From the NCBI GenBank assembly GCA_003991915.1, contig RQTK01000155.1:454245-518244 (forward strand): a stretch of DNA of 64,000 nucleotides. Reading direction: 5' to 3'. Within the stretch, counting starts at the first letter, position 1; each line of letters begins with the position of its first letter. The DNA is from Elysia chlorotica. Lineage: Eukaryota > Mollusca > Gastropoda > Plakobranchidae. A program made the translations under genes and the position numbers. Under the pieces are notes generated by a model. That model worked only from the letters and a program-made list of their open reading frames with translations, was not told the origin of the DNA and did no database searches. This document shows, piece after piece, positions 50,521 through 63,961 of the stretch.

Positions 50521-52854
50521 CTTCCTTGAAGCGAACACATTATAATCTCTGAGCAGCATCTGCATGTTATTGTGTAATCCGAAAGTTGAAACACTTCTGA
50601 TGCTTTTCAGTTATTTAACAAGAATAGGGTGAATAGTCATGAAACAATCAGCTATATTTATTTAATTAAAAGTTCTGTTAGAGACCGATTAAACAACACC
50701 AACGACTGTACAAAGATGAATTCTTTCTTAGTTTTTCTTGTTCAAAAACTTTGCAAAAACGGTACTAAAACCTTTGCAACACTTCTATATATACACGAAC
50801 TTCATTGTTTACTCCTGCTTTTTTATATTGAATAGATGAGTGAATTTTGTAATTGAAGTGATTATTCTCAACGTGTTTTTCGTTTAAGACTATTAACGAT
50901 TCAAAAACACATAACCAACAAGAACTAGACAGAGCCTTAATCCCAATGGTGCTGTCATTACCTTTCAAAGACTTTGATGATATTAATTGGGTTTCTCCTT
51001 TTCTTGAACCTTAAGCACTATACCGCTAAATTTTACATGAGAATGTTTAGTACACAAATTTTGCTGAAAATCACACTTAGACGTATCCATATCCAATAAG
51101 TGAAATATTGATTGGTTGAAGAATAACGTTGATCATCAGATTCTCTGTGGAAAAGGGAAATTTTTATTAGAGAAATTCTTTAATTTTCACAATTTATGGA
51201 AAAACTGAATTGACTTGAACAGGATTTCTATCGTAATAAATGACATCACATAATAATCATACAAATCCAACAAGAAAAAACAACAACAAGAAAAATGTGA
51301 ATTCGCACGCTCTAACGACTGGTCTTCATCGTTACTATAAGACATGCAATGAAATTTCATATAAGACTTCAACGTTTTATATTCTGCTAATTTATGTGTC
51401 GTTGGATTTGATCTACATCTACAATTCTGCCATCATTATCGTTTTTTTTTAAATAAAAGATTCGACATTTTGTTTTAAATTAAATGAAGTAAATGTAAGA
51501 TGAAAAGCTGTGAGACCTTTAAATGTACATAATCGCCCTCTCCTGGAGGATATTGTATGGACGCCTGTTTCAACATGAATGTGTATGCGTTCAAAATGAA
51601 GTTATGCATACGTGCGATTCTTGTTTAAAAATAAAGATGAATCTAAATATAGGCTAAGCGCGAAAAGACGTGCGCCGCGTACATCGTCCGATGAACAAAA
51701 CACATCAACTATTGGAAGAGCGAAATAGAAATATCGCGTTCAAATTATCCCCAAACGAAGAACAACCATAACATGAGTTCGGTGTGCTGAAATTGATCCG
51801 CGGTGCGTGAATCAGGCACAGATAATGAGAGAGGATTAGAGATTATTGAAATTAGGTCAAGTGCACGCGCCCGAGGAAGTCTGCGATGGTTGAGTTTCTC
51901 AGGGGAGGATATGATGAGCAATACAGATGTTATGCCAGGTAAAAAATGAGACGCAAGCGATTTCAGTATATTCTCAAAGCTATATTTAGTGGTATCGTGT
52001 TCTCCCCTAGCTTAATTCTGCAAACACGTAACCGGTTTTACAAACTTGCATCATCTATTTTAATAATGAAAAGTGAACTTTGAAAAATTTCGATTATTTT
52101 CTGTTTTCTCCTCCATAAACTCAGACTCTGCCACTTGAACATTTTGTGATGATAAGAAAAGTATGGGTATTGGTTTACAATTGGTAAAAGTTAACAAAAT
52201 ATTGTAAAAAGCTCGTCACATTGAAATAAACACAAGAACGTTATTGATATCAGTGTTTTTAATTTTAGAATACTGTTTTATACACTGATCTGATTTTACA
52301 TCTTAAGATAGATGGATAGTTCACTTCCTTGAATATCTCGCTTAAATGTCTTGCTAAAAACAGTTTTTGTTTGAACTTGCAAATATCATTAGGCCATAGT
52401 CTTGCAATTTAAAGAATAGCATTCCTTGTAAAAAAAAAAACAGAACTGATTGAGTCTTGTTGACTAGAGCAGAAAACGTCTAGACATTAAATCGATACAT
52501 TGTTTCAGACCAGTCGCGTACAGAAAATGGTTCTTTTTTACTTTGAATAAAACAGAGGTATGAGAAGAGCAGATGGGTTTTCCCTTGGGGACAGCCGCGC
52601 CAGACAACAGTTTACTGTTTTGTTGCGATTGTTCTCATGTTGGTAGCTGGCCCAGCTGAATAGCCTTACCAGCTGCTGAGCAAGAAAGGAACGGAGGAAA
52701 ATATTTTCGTAGTTTGAGATATATGTACACGTAATGTTTATAAAAACAACAAGATTATAATTATGGCTGGTTGGTTTTTTAAAGTTCCACGCCAGCAACT
52801 GGGATATATCGCGTTCCAGGACTAAATTCTGACAATTATACGTGCTGACATAAT

Positions 52855-52918
<64 letters not shown>

Positions 52919-52930
52919 GAGAGAGAGAAA
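52855..52930. repeat. (GA)n tract
   Basis: GA repeat of about 72 bp. Confidence 0.95.
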
Positions 52931-53451
52931 GAGGGCGGATATACCAGAAATTTTGTCTTATTCTGTCACACTGTACTGACCTCGACCCGGAATTTCCCGC
53001 TACTGATCAATGTGGTTTTCAATGTCAGTGTAGCTAGTCTCCCATCAATATTGTTTGATGTTATTATAAATGTCTTAACTATGTTAGAACTCCATCTTTT
53101 CCAAGTAGCAACCAGTCTAACAATATTAAGATGAATTTGAGCCGCGCACTTCAAATTATCGCTGACATACGAAACGCATTTATAAATAGCCAGCTGTGCG
53201 GTGATTATTACCCATTCAGCCAATTCCAAGAGCAAAGGTAAAACCATAGACATATAACATATATAACTATGATAGTTATATAAATCTATGGGTAAAACAT
53301 ACAAACGCTCAGATTAAAGTATCGCTACTAGGATCAAGTTTTTCGTTCTCTGAGCCTTCAGGGTTTCGTGTTTTATGAGAGTAGTTGATTCGGTGAGTAG
53401 TTGTAAAGAAAAATCCCATGTTTGATGGATGGCCATGAACTGTCTAAGAAG

Positions 53452-53532
53452 GCGGAATTAATATATTTTCAATGTGTTTATTTATCTCTCAATCTCTTTC
53501 TTTATATCTCTCACTCTCGCTCCTCCCCCCTC
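53452..53532 (+). repeat. Interspersed repeat, copy 1 (matches 61637-61710)
   Basis: GCGGAATTAATATATTTTCA, ATGTGTTTATTTATCTCTC and TTATATCTCTCACTCTCG recur almost unchanged 8.2 kb away. Both copies run into C-rich sequence. Confidence 0.8.
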
Positions 53533-54149
53533 CCCCCAATCTTTACTCTCTTTTATCTCTCTCACTCAATTTCCTTCTATCTTTTTCAGCCACCCATTTC
53601 CCCCAACCCCAATTCTTCCACTAATCAAACAAGCCTGCCCCAATCATTATCTGTCTCACTCTCTTTCTCTCCTTCCCTCGTCTCTTCTCCTGATATCATT
53701 CCATTCTCTACTGGACACTCAACACCCCCACACCATTTACTCCCCAGACTTGAAGCAGCCGGACGACACTGTCACCTTGCCCACAGGTATTTGCTGAAGT
53801 GGATGGACCCCCCAGTCCATCAATGGCATCTCTCATACATACAGCCTGAGCAAACAGTCCGCGCACTCACCCACATCTGGAGTCCCCTCATCTCAGACAG
53901 AAAAAGAGCTCACGATACCAGACATATGTGGTTACCACAGATCCAAGTCTCATATAACTCAATAAATCGGGACTGCTCGTTAGGGCAGGAAACTTAAGAA
54001 GGTTTATATAGTGTCTATGGAGCTCTTCTGATGGGACAAGGGGATTCATGAAAAAATGGCGGGGGGGGATACAGAAATTATTGCTCACTTGAGGATCTTG
54101 TGAGTTGACATGGATATGCTAAAGATTATGTGAACAGTGGTAGGAGATT

Positions 54150-54260
54150 AGAGGATGAGTAATCCAGCTAGTTCAGTCAATAATGCGATGCATTGATGAG
54201 CAGGGAGCCTTTGGTCGAATCTCAGCTGGTGCCTCTGTCTCCGTAAAGGGTTTATCGAGA
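54150..54260 (+). mobile_element. tRNA-derived SINE head (family B)
   Basis: TAGTTCAGTCAA (A-box-like), TGGTCGAATCTCAGCTGG (B box and continuation) and GTGCCTCTGTCTCCGT match the element at 1.9 kb. Confidence 0.55.
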
Positions 54261-54574
54261 CACCAAGAGACTTCAAAAGTTAAAAAAAAATTTAAGAGCT
54301 TAGGGTGGCACTCGGACTTTATATAAAACAGTACCAAATGATGCACTAGGTTGAGAAAGAAGGATTTTTTACATTTTGAGCTGGGGCTTGTCTATTTTGT
54401 ACTACTTAACTGTAGGCCTACTTAAGAAAATCGAAACAAAAGCAACAAGGTAGAAGAATGGAATACGTATTGTTTCTAGTCGTTCGATTAGTTCGATTTG
54501 ACTTTTATCATCATGATCTAGGCTGCCTGGTGAATAGCTCCCAGGACTAGCGTCCGGCAACTTTAAGAGCTGTC

Positions 54575-54603
54575 ACACACACACACACACAAACACACAC
54601 ACG
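54575..54603. repeat. (CA)n tract
   Basis: CA repeat with one AAA interruption. Confidence 0.85.
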
Positions 54604-54899
54604 TACAAGTTAAAAAGAAAGGATAAAATAAATGTATTTATTTAAACATAACAAATGTTTGGCCTATAATTCACGACGGCTTCCCAGCTACTTCTAAAGA
54701 TACATAAAATATTAATGTTACACAGCATACAAATTAAGTGATACGGATCTTGATCTAACTATTGAATAAATCATTAGGTTAGATATGTCCTGCATCTGAC
54801 AAATCAGTAATCGTAATTATAGAGAGTAACATTCAAGCGGTGCATGATTCGAGTTTTTAACTCAAGCGTTTGTGATTGGAACAAAGATTTAAGTAATAC

Positions 54900-55068
<169 letters not shown>

Positions 55069-55267
55069 AGGTATTGTATATAGGTGATAGAGATAGAGAA
55101 AAAGAGAAATGCAAATGAAAACGAAAGGGAGAGAAATGGAAGGAGAGCGTTCAACGAATGCGGGATAAAAGATAAAAGTGATATATATTAAAGAGAACTC
55201 AGGGAGAGAGAGAGGGGGAGAGCGAAGGTGAGACAGAAAGTTATTGAGGGAGAGATGTTTTATACTT

Positions 55268-55286
55268 TGAGATCGAGAAAATAAGG

Positions 55287-55328
<42 letters not shown>

Positions 55329-55333
55329 GAGAT
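55268..55333. repeat. (GA)n tract
   Basis: GA repeat with AAGA interruptions. Confidence 0.9.
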
Positions 55334-56062
55334 GGTGGGGGTAGAAATAGACACATATTGCAGTTTAGCTTTCCTGTAGTTCGGTGGATGTTTGTCATGT
55401 GTATAAGCGATAATCATCATAATGTATATTTAATGGGCTCCGATATCGGTGCAAGTATTCTAACCCGCTCCTTACGCGTAACATATAATCAACAGGATAG
55501 ATTTCCCTTGCTTCTTAACAAAGATTAAAAAAAAACACATATAGACAGCTAGCTCGATTTACGACCTAATGTTCGTTAATTGATTGATTGACGAGGTCAT
55601 GTTCATTGTCGCAAAACTAGAACCTGACAATTTTACGAGATACCATAATGAGACAGAGAGGAGATATGAAAAGAACCTTGTCTAGACTGTTCACATTATA
55701 TTGAATTAGACAACGGACAAATGGTTAAATCATTGATAGACAATTAAAGTCAGGTGGATGGATAGGAACATAAATTACGTCTCAGTTGCTATTACAATTA
55801 ATTGAGATTGTCCTACTTTAATCCATATTAATACATTTGCTTTATTACACAAACATTTGAGATTTTTAGACCCAATTTTACTTTTTATTTCAATTTGCGA
55901 GACAACCCATTTGCTGATGATGGACTTACAAACATACAAGGAAGGCAATTGAAAAAAAACGGTACTTCCCCCTTTAATACAAAACAAGATAAAAAGTTGA
56001 AATTAATGTGACTGAATTTTACTTCTCCCAGATGTAATGAAAACATCTCTTATTCGCAGGCG

Positions 56063-56080
56063 GGGACCCCCCCCCCCCCC
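56063..56080. repeat. Poly-C run
   Basis: About 15 consecutive C. Confidence 0.85.
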
Positions 56081-56579
56081 ATCCCAAGAGCATTACTAAA
56101 GGAAACGCCAACGCTTCCATGCTTAAAACATTTTACATTTTACATAGGATGAAAAATAAAAGCCCTTTCAGGCAATTTAAACTGTGATAAACACAAGCAA
56201 ATTATTAAATTTAGGAAATGAAGTAACCAAAAAAACAAAAGCAAAACAAAAACGTATAGAAATCTGAAAGAGGATAAAGTTCAAGAGGCAACTCTTAAGA
56301 AAAAGACAAACGTGCATGATAGAGATATCAAAATAAACGGAAATGAGCGGATGTCTTGCTGCTGATATTATAATCATGAACAAGGTGACAAAGAAGGTTA
56401 CGGCGACATGCGACACCGAAACAAACAAAAACAGTGTTTATTTTCGCCCCTCCTTGAGGCCAGTGTGATGGACGTACTAACGAAGGTTGGTCTGGAGATG
56501 AACCACTCTAGCTTGAATGGCATTAGACCAGAAACTCCTTTAGGGAATGAAAGGGGGGGGGGGCAGACAAGAGGTAGAA

Positions 56580-56590
56580 AGGAGAGAGAA

Positions 56591-56639
<49 letters not shown>

Positions 56640-56751
56640 CAGACAGACAGACAGACATTCAGAGAGATAGACAAAGAGGGACAAACAGACAGACAGACAG
56701 AGAGGAGAGACAGACAGGCAGACAGACAGAGAGACAGAAACAGACTGATAC

Positions 56752-56799
<48 letters not shown>

Positions 56800-56803
56800 G
56801 GGA

Positions 56804-56835
<32 letters not shown>

Positions 56836-56850
56836 CAAGAGGGAGAGGGG
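56580..56850. repeat. Compound (GA)n and (CAGA)n array
   Basis: Two pure GA blocks and several CAGA blocks alternate over about 270 bp. The long Arg/Glu and Leu/Ser frames on both strands are artefacts. Confidence 0.95.
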
Positions 56851-57723
56851 AAAGATGGAGGAAGTGAGAAAGAAAGAAGTATGAGAGAGATGGGAGGGGA
56901 AAAAGAGAGGGCACAGAGGGAAAAGAAAAAACAGCTGAAAGAGACCAAGACAGAGAGATTGAGACAAACATAAAAAAGAAACATTGGGAGACCGAAAGAT
57001 ATACAGACAGAAAGACACACACACGCGCATAGACATGGAGCTTTTAGCCCACCCTCTGGTTCGTCGAGTCTTGTGTTCACATTGCCCCAGCCCACATCAC
57101 TGGCCCAGCCTAAATTACTCGGCTTGTTATTTCATATCGCCTCTTTTATTCTCTTTGCTGTACGCTTTCTCCTGTCTGGTTTAAACGTTTTAATCTCAGG
57201 GCCCTCAGAGATTCCGATAGACAATTAATTAAAGTTCAAAGCTGGAAAAATATAATCGATTGCGATTAATAAAATAGATAATGAGATAGAGACAAAAAGA
57301 ATATGCAGACAGAAAGTAGATTGAAAAAATCACAAAATGCTCGAGAAACAAAAGTAGTTAAAAGGGAAGCGATTTAGATAAATTGTGAAATGGCATTTCG
57401 GAATATATCTCGAAAAAAAATCCAAAAGGGACGCTCTAAATATTTCACCGAAGAAAAGTTTTATATTTTGATGTACTTATTTTTAAAGTCGATGTAAATA
57501 CATTTTAGAGCAAAATAAGAGCTAAGAAGGAATGAGAAAAGACAAAGTGAGAGTAAGAAAGATAGAAAGTGGATCGTTTAGATAGAGAAAGATTGAAGAA
57601 AAGGAAGAGTAATATATATGTAGTGAGAGGTATGGAGTGAAAAGGACAGAAACAAAAATGTGAATGTAGGGCTAGGGGATCTCTAGAAAGACGAAGAGAG
57701 AGGGATGGAGACAGGGAGGTACA

Positions 57724-57731
57724 GAGAGAGA

Positions 57732-57783
<52 letters not shown>
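57724..57783. repeat. (GA)n tract
   Basis: GA repeat of about 58 bp. Confidence 0.95.
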
Positions 57784-57786
<3 letters not shown>

Positions 57787-58349
57787 TGTGACTTGGTTTT
57801 CTCATGGATTAGACCAGACCAAATCCACACTACAGAAGACGTAGAGCACCCATATAGGAATATTCTGTGCCGATTCCATGACATTGACCAAATCCAAGCT
57901 ATGGCATTGAATAGCAAAAGCATCAAAGAAGTGTGAACCACTCAAGAAAAATAACCAATCTCTTTAAGTGTGTTTCCTAGCAGATTTCATATCACATTGT
58001 ATACCAAAGTACGAGTTCGATTTTTCGTGAAGCTGATAATTCGTGACGCTAGCTCTTATGTGGTTTTATTTCATTATAAGATCGAGCTTCTTACACTTGG
58101 CAGTGAATTGCTATTAAGTTTTTTATCTGATGTAACTACATTTCTCAGGAATACAATATAATTGATTGTCGATTTCTAAACGCCTGGAAACTAAAGGGCG
58201 ATGAGACGTGAGTGTCCTAGTTTCTTGTGCGGCATACAGAGACAGTGGGAGTACATGTGCAAAGACCTTTGACTCAGAGGGTGAGATACGTATTGTTATT
58301 TACACAAGCAGTTGCATTTTGGTGACACAGACCGAACTAATCAGTGAAC

Positions 58350-58582
58350 AAGGCGGCCTGTCGCATGGACTAAAGCGTTAGCCTCCAGATCGTAAAGGTA
58401 TCCAGTTCGATCCCATGATCTTGCAAACTTTTTTTTAGGATTTCGTCACATTGGGTCAGTGTCAGTAAATGTGATGGGCTGAAAAGGGAGTTCTGGTATA
58501 CCCACACTGTCTGTGGATGACAGTATATAACATTTTAATACGTCAGTCTTAATTAACCTGGCAGCTGCTGACGACGGAGAGC
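58350..58582 (+). mobile_element. SINE family A, diverged near full-length copy
   Basis: A tRNA-like head (GGCCTGTCGCATGGACTAAA, CAGTTCGATCCC as B box) is followed by TTGGGTCAGTGTCAG, GTGATGGGCTGAAAAGGGAG, CCCACACTGTCTGTGG and CGTCAGTCTTAA. The final tail is lost. Confidence 0.75.
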
Positions 58583-58981
58583 TACCTAATTCTTTATTAG
58601 CGTTTTAAGTTTAAGTCTTCAAAATATTGGATCGTGAATACTGGGAAATACCCATGCATAATTACTGAAAAATTAGATGTCAAAGACGTTTTAAAGTAAT
58701 TGGCGTTGCCAAACACCCCGTACCCAAACAAATAGGAGGAAGAAATGACCAATAAAGCATTAGAAAATACCCAGACATATAAAGGAAATGCTTTAGATGA
58801 CAAAAGAAAGAGAGGTAAAAATGAATACAGACAGAAACATGCAGATAAGTAGAGAATGGCAGAGACAGAGGTATAGATAGATCCGTGGATAAAAATAGTG
58901 TTGATGAAGGCAGAACCCGTTTCACTATCATTTGTTGTGCAAAGTTCCACTACCAATGATTATCTTTGACTGTATGACTGT

Positions 58982-59065
58982 CTATCTGTCTGTCTGTACT
59001 CTCTCTCACTCTCTCTCTCTCTTTATCTGTCTCTCTATCTCTCTCTCTGTCTGCCTCTCCCTTTC
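58982..59065. repeat. (GTCT)/(CT)n tract
   Basis: Mixed pyrimidine repeat. Confidence 0.85.
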
Positions 59066-59787
59066 TTTCCCCCCACCACCATCTCTAATGTAAACGAATT
59101 TAAAAGCTTCAAGCGAGCTAGTTTGAATGCTGAGATGTGTCGATCGATAAATTTGTCTGATGGAATTTCGCGGCCAGTTTTACATGTCTCTCATAGAAAG
59201 TGGAGATGGCAGGAAACAAGGATAAAAGTAGGAGGAAATTATAGCAACACATTAATAAAAGAAAAAATAATGTTTAACAAATTACATGTGTGGAAACGTT
59301 TTCAAATATTTAAACATGTTTTCCTTGAAACTATAAAAAAGAGATGATAATATGCCTTTACAGGAAAACTGTAAAATACAAAAATTAAGTGTCTGGCGCA
59401 ATAAAAAAATTATGAAGTGTCTTCCATAATAGAGACTCTTATATGTTCAGTAAAAATGTTTTACAATATTAAATATAACAAGAGGTAGAACGGTAGGAGA
59501 GAAACCAATTACGGTTTACTGGGTTTATGCTTAAACCTTATTTATCTCTTGTAGTATATCTCACAAACACTAACCATTGCTTTTAAAAGGAAACACGAGA
59601 AGTGAAATTATGGGAGAAAAATAAATAACGCTCTAGTGGCTTTATTTTTTTAAAGTGTTGACTTCCTGCAGTAAATTGGTATTAAAACATAGCTTTGCGT
59701 ATGCACTTCTTAAAGATGCAAAAGAGAAAATTATAAATTTAAATCTTCGGGAAGACTAAAACCTTCTTTTTTCTTGCACCGATGCAG

Positions 59788-59851
59788 TTCCCGGTCTCAG
59801 GCAACCAGAGCAACTTCCTCAGATGGAGCGCCCCTGGGGTGGCCGTGCTCA
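59788..59851 (+). other. Candidate orphan exon on the plus strand
   Basis: GC-rich sequence of 64 nt stands between a good acceptor (TTTTTTCTTGCACCGATGCAG) and a good donor (CTCA|GTAAGA) in AT-rich surroundings. All three frames look open. One reads FPVSGNQSNFLRWSAPGVAV. No partner exon was found and I recognise no family. Confidence 0.2.
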
Positions 59852-61097
59852 GTAAGAACTGGACGACACACGGGCAGGCTACAAAGTACCACAGTTTACT
59901 TGTGTATCAATATTTGATGAGCGATGGTACTCGCACTAGATGGCTTCAGCCAGGCCGAGTGGGCAGAAGCCTCTAAACGCTCAAGTCTTGGCCTGGCGTA
60001 ATTGTGGACGGATTTACAGCCTGCAGTCACCTAGACAGCCAGACCCGATCGATTAGGGTGGGGGATCGTGGTACAAACACGCTACCGCCTCACTTAATTG
60101 TAGTTGGGGCCCAAGGATTTAAATTTCAAAATGCAAGTTATTGGGCTACGGCTTGAAATCCTACACTTGCTGATACTTAAATAGCTTAGCTCAAGCCGTG
60201 AGCAAATAGCAGTCACTGGGTTTTGACATCAAGCGTACCACTAGATGCACTTAGCTCTTTGGCTCTTTCGCTCTTTGGTTCGGTTTGGTTTGTTGGTTTC
60301 TTATCGTCCATCGGAAGCAAATAGTCTGTCTCGCGCATGGGTCCCAACACTAACGTCTGAGAATTTGTTTACTTTGTGCCACACAGAGACAAAGCGAGGA
60401 TACCAGGGCTTCTGTGTTAGTGACGCCGATTCCACCAGTACATGAAACAAGGTGACCACTTCGGATCAGGATAGTACGAGGATGTCCTGGATAGACTGGA
60501 GAGATAAAGACTGTGTGTGAAGTAGTCTTCCAAGCTATGCTTTAGAAACCTTGATATCACATAATTATTATGGTGGACTTGGTATTATGCGTATAACTAA
60601 CAAACCAGCTAATTAACTAACTAAATGTTGTGCTAAGGTCTAATTTCTATTCAGAGAGTATTTTTATAATGCTATCGATTTCAAATCCAATCTGTTTGAT
60701 TGAGTTCTTTTGAGTCCACGAATTCGTTTTGTAGCGAATATCTAAAACCAATGTTTTGTTGTAGAGTGTTTTCTAAAATGACCCATTGCTGTATTATTAT
60801 AAATTTACCTGATCCCGGTTTCTTGAAGATTTGTAAAATTAATGTCTGGTATCAACAATGACTATTTTCATAGAAATATATTTTTACTTTTATGGTTTCC
60901 TTTTTCACCAAAAACATGAAATTGGGTCTTATCTCTAAGAAACATTCTTGCCTCCTTTTTTCCTCTCCGAGTGGCGCAACAAGAATTTAGACTAACTCAT
61001 TACCTCTCATAATGATGCAGACAGTATAAGTATGACAGTTAAATCACCCGGCACACAAACCTGTCCATAAAATAACTTATCTATCCACCTTCATATC

Positions 61098-61105
61098 TCA
61101 ATCAC

Positions 61106-61141
<36 letters not shown>

Positions 61142-61311
61142 TCTCTCTCTCATTAATTCATATAATTTCTTTTACTATATCTCTGGCTCTCTCTGTCTTT
61201 CTGTCCGTCTTCCCCATCCCCCTATCTCTCTCCCTCTGCCTCTCTCTCCCCCCCTCTCTCTCTATTTATCTATATCTCTCTTTTGTCTTTGTCTGTTTGT
61301 CTGTCTGCCTA

Positions 61312-61350
<39 letters not shown>

Positions 61351-61377
61351 CTCTCTCTATCTCTCTCTATATCTCTC

Positions 61378-61423
<46 letters not shown>

Positions 61424-61428
61424 GTTCT
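61098..61428. repeat. Compound (CT)n, (CA)n and (GTCT)n array
   Basis: Pyrimidine-rich simple repeats of several types over about 330 bp. Confidence 0.93.
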
Positions 61429-61636
61429 CGTCATGATCAAGACAGATGCAGGCACATTGCCCAGACACATTCTGAATTATTTTATTCTTTTTAAGAATGC
61501 AAAGAACGATATTTGTATAGTTTGTGGGAGGAAGTTAGAACCACTTTATTTCGCCGTGTCTCCTGAGTGAAGAATTATAATAGATTTTAAAAAGGTCCGG
61601 ACACGTTTTCACATTAACTAAAACCAGAAGCTAGGA

Positions 61637-61730
61637 AGCGGAATTAATATATTTTCAATGTGTTTATTTATCTCTCATCTCTTTCTTTATATCTCTCACT
61701 CTCGACCCCCCCCCCCCCCCCCCCCCCAAC
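61637..61730 (+). repeat. Interspersed repeat, copy 2, with poly-C run
   Basis: Near-identical to 53452-53532. It ends in a run of about 22 C (61707-61728). Confidence 0.8.
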
Positions 61731-62057
61731 TCCCAAGCCGTTTTAAAATGAAATCGTTATTTCTTTGTTTCATTATTATCAATTCAGATATTTCAGTACA
61801 TATACGACACATTATTCGTTGCTTTTTTTAAACCTTTAGGAGTCTCTGGGATTACTAAGTCTATTGGCCTAGACATACATGCGTAATAACTAAGTTACTT
61901 TCCATGGCAAGAAAGGCAAACGCCGTTTCTACGTTCTCAGATCGTTTGTTAGTTCATCTTGATCAAAACCTTGACCTTGGTCTTTGCCTAGGTCTATTAA
62001 ACTGTAAAGGGCATTAATAATGGGTCCCCGAACTCTGATTGAAGACTTTGGTAACCA

Positions 62058-62130
62058 AACTGATGAGTGCCGGTCTGTCAGTCACGCAATCTTAGTGCTA
62101 GTGGTGCGTGGTTCAACTCCTGTTGAAAAC
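62058..62130 (+). mobile_element. tRNA-like SINE head, diverged
   Basis: GTCTGTCAGTCACGCAATC (decayed A box) and GTGGTTCAACTCCTG (B box) at tRNA-like spacing. Confidence 0.45.
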
Positions 62131-63063
62131 CTTTTTGAAGTTTAATGTATTGCATTTTTTGCTTGATTTCCATAGATAATTTTGAATATATGTTAAATCT
62201 AGGTTTATATCAACTGCATGTAAAGGTTAAAGGAATTTGAAAAACCTGGTATACATTAGACTAATTTATAAGGGCAAATTTCTCGAACCCAGTGCAAATC
62301 TTTTTTAGATGTTTGCATTGTTGACTTTTTTCTGCTACAATTTATTTAATACACTCCGCCTAGTTTTCACAGATTGTGAATATCACAGCAATATCTAAAT
62401 TATTCTCATCATTTTTCTGCCTTTAAAAGACTAACTCTTTTAAGTTTTATCTAAGAGGACTTTATCATTTGTGACATACTTCGCAAAGGTGAAAAATGAA
62501 TTATGTCGAAATGAGACGTGTAAAAAAAGATTTGATGTCGTTAAAAGAAATGCCAAGAACAATCTTGTTGTTTCCATTGTTTTCTACATTTTTTTTTTAA
62601 ATTCGCGTTTTAAATCGTTTTATTTTTTGTTATCACCAATACTTTCATCATACATACATCCAAAAAAAAAAAGACAAAAAAAAAAAACAGTCATTTTCTA
62701 TTATTTAAGAAATTGGACAACACAAATTTCAATAAAAACTGCTTCAGTGAAATTTAGAAGAGAAATATCGAACTACGCGAACAGGGGAACACACTGGTGA
62801 GACAGGAAGTGCACTCCCATGATCCCCAATGCAAGCGGTGCTGGGATGCCTGGGATAGCTTCTCAAAGGTCATTTCCGGGTGACACTCTTTGAACGCCAG
62901 TGACTGTCGTGAAGCCTTGTGACCAAGACATTTTGCGAGATATTTTGAGATGGCGAGCTACGGTTAAAACATTATCTATTGCCTGACTTGGACCGGGTAA
63001 GGGAAATATCTTAATTAAAACGGATTTGTTTGAGCCTTTTTATGTCAATATGTAGCAATCAAC

Positions 63064-63065
<2 letters not shown>

Positions 63066-63154
<89 letters not shown>

Positions 63155-63203
63155 CTCTCTTTTCTATCCCCCCGCTCTATACTCTCTACAATCTATCCTC
63201 AAA

Positions 63204-63252
<49 letters not shown>
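63066..63252. repeat. Two (CT)n tracts
   Basis: CT blocks of about 90 bp and 45 bp are separated by about 45 bp of unique sequence. Confidence 0.95.
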
Positions 63253-63254
<2 letters not shown>

Positions 63255-63961
63255 GCAAACAAAAACAGAGTATTTGAGAAATCAGTCTATTAAAAAAAAA
63301 CTCTCACTAATATAGCCTAATTATTTGCCCTTTTCAGATAATTATTAAAGATTCTTATCTTGCCATAAACCCCGCATTCAAACCAAGCTTTTTATACCTT
63401 TTTTTCTTTGGATGAATAATAGCAATGTCAGAGTACTTAAGAAATGTTTCTTTTTTATAAATATAATCAACTGCGATCAAATTGATAGGCCTACTCTACC
63501 GTAATTAGCTATCTCACTGCAGTGAACGCTTCAATTCAAGCTTTTGTTTCTATCCGAATGCATTTCGATTGAATAATTCTATATTATATTCATTCAATTG
63601 GAGGGATTGGAGATCACACACAAATTAACACATCATTATCCAGACTTCAATATTTTTTTTTTCAGCAAAGAGCGTGAACGCGACGAGAAAGCTCTATTTC
63701 CTGCCGAAAGCCTCTTTGGGAATTTCCATGAAATGGCGGATTAATCTATTGGACCCTTTTAGAACCATGCAATCAAGAATAAACAAACCAGCTTCAATCT
63801 AGGTCATTGCAACCTCGACATCACAGATAGAAATAACGATATTGGATTCTTAGAGTTCAGTGCTTGGTGAGACAGATCCCATCGCTCTAGGAATTAGAAG
63901 GAAGGATCAAGGGGTCAAAGTTAAATTAAAGATGTATTTTTACACTGTAACATTATAAACT

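Noticed and set aside
53422-53997. 191-codon plus-strand frame
   Set aside because: Its first half is a pyrimidine-rich repeat. The second half (LKQPDDTVTLPTG region near 53.75 kb) is mildly exon-like, but the acceptor and donor are weak and no family is recognised.
56408-57095. Overlapping long frames on both strands rich in Arg/Glu or Leu/Ser
   Set aside because: Compound GA/CAGA repeats are open in most frames. There is no splice or start context.
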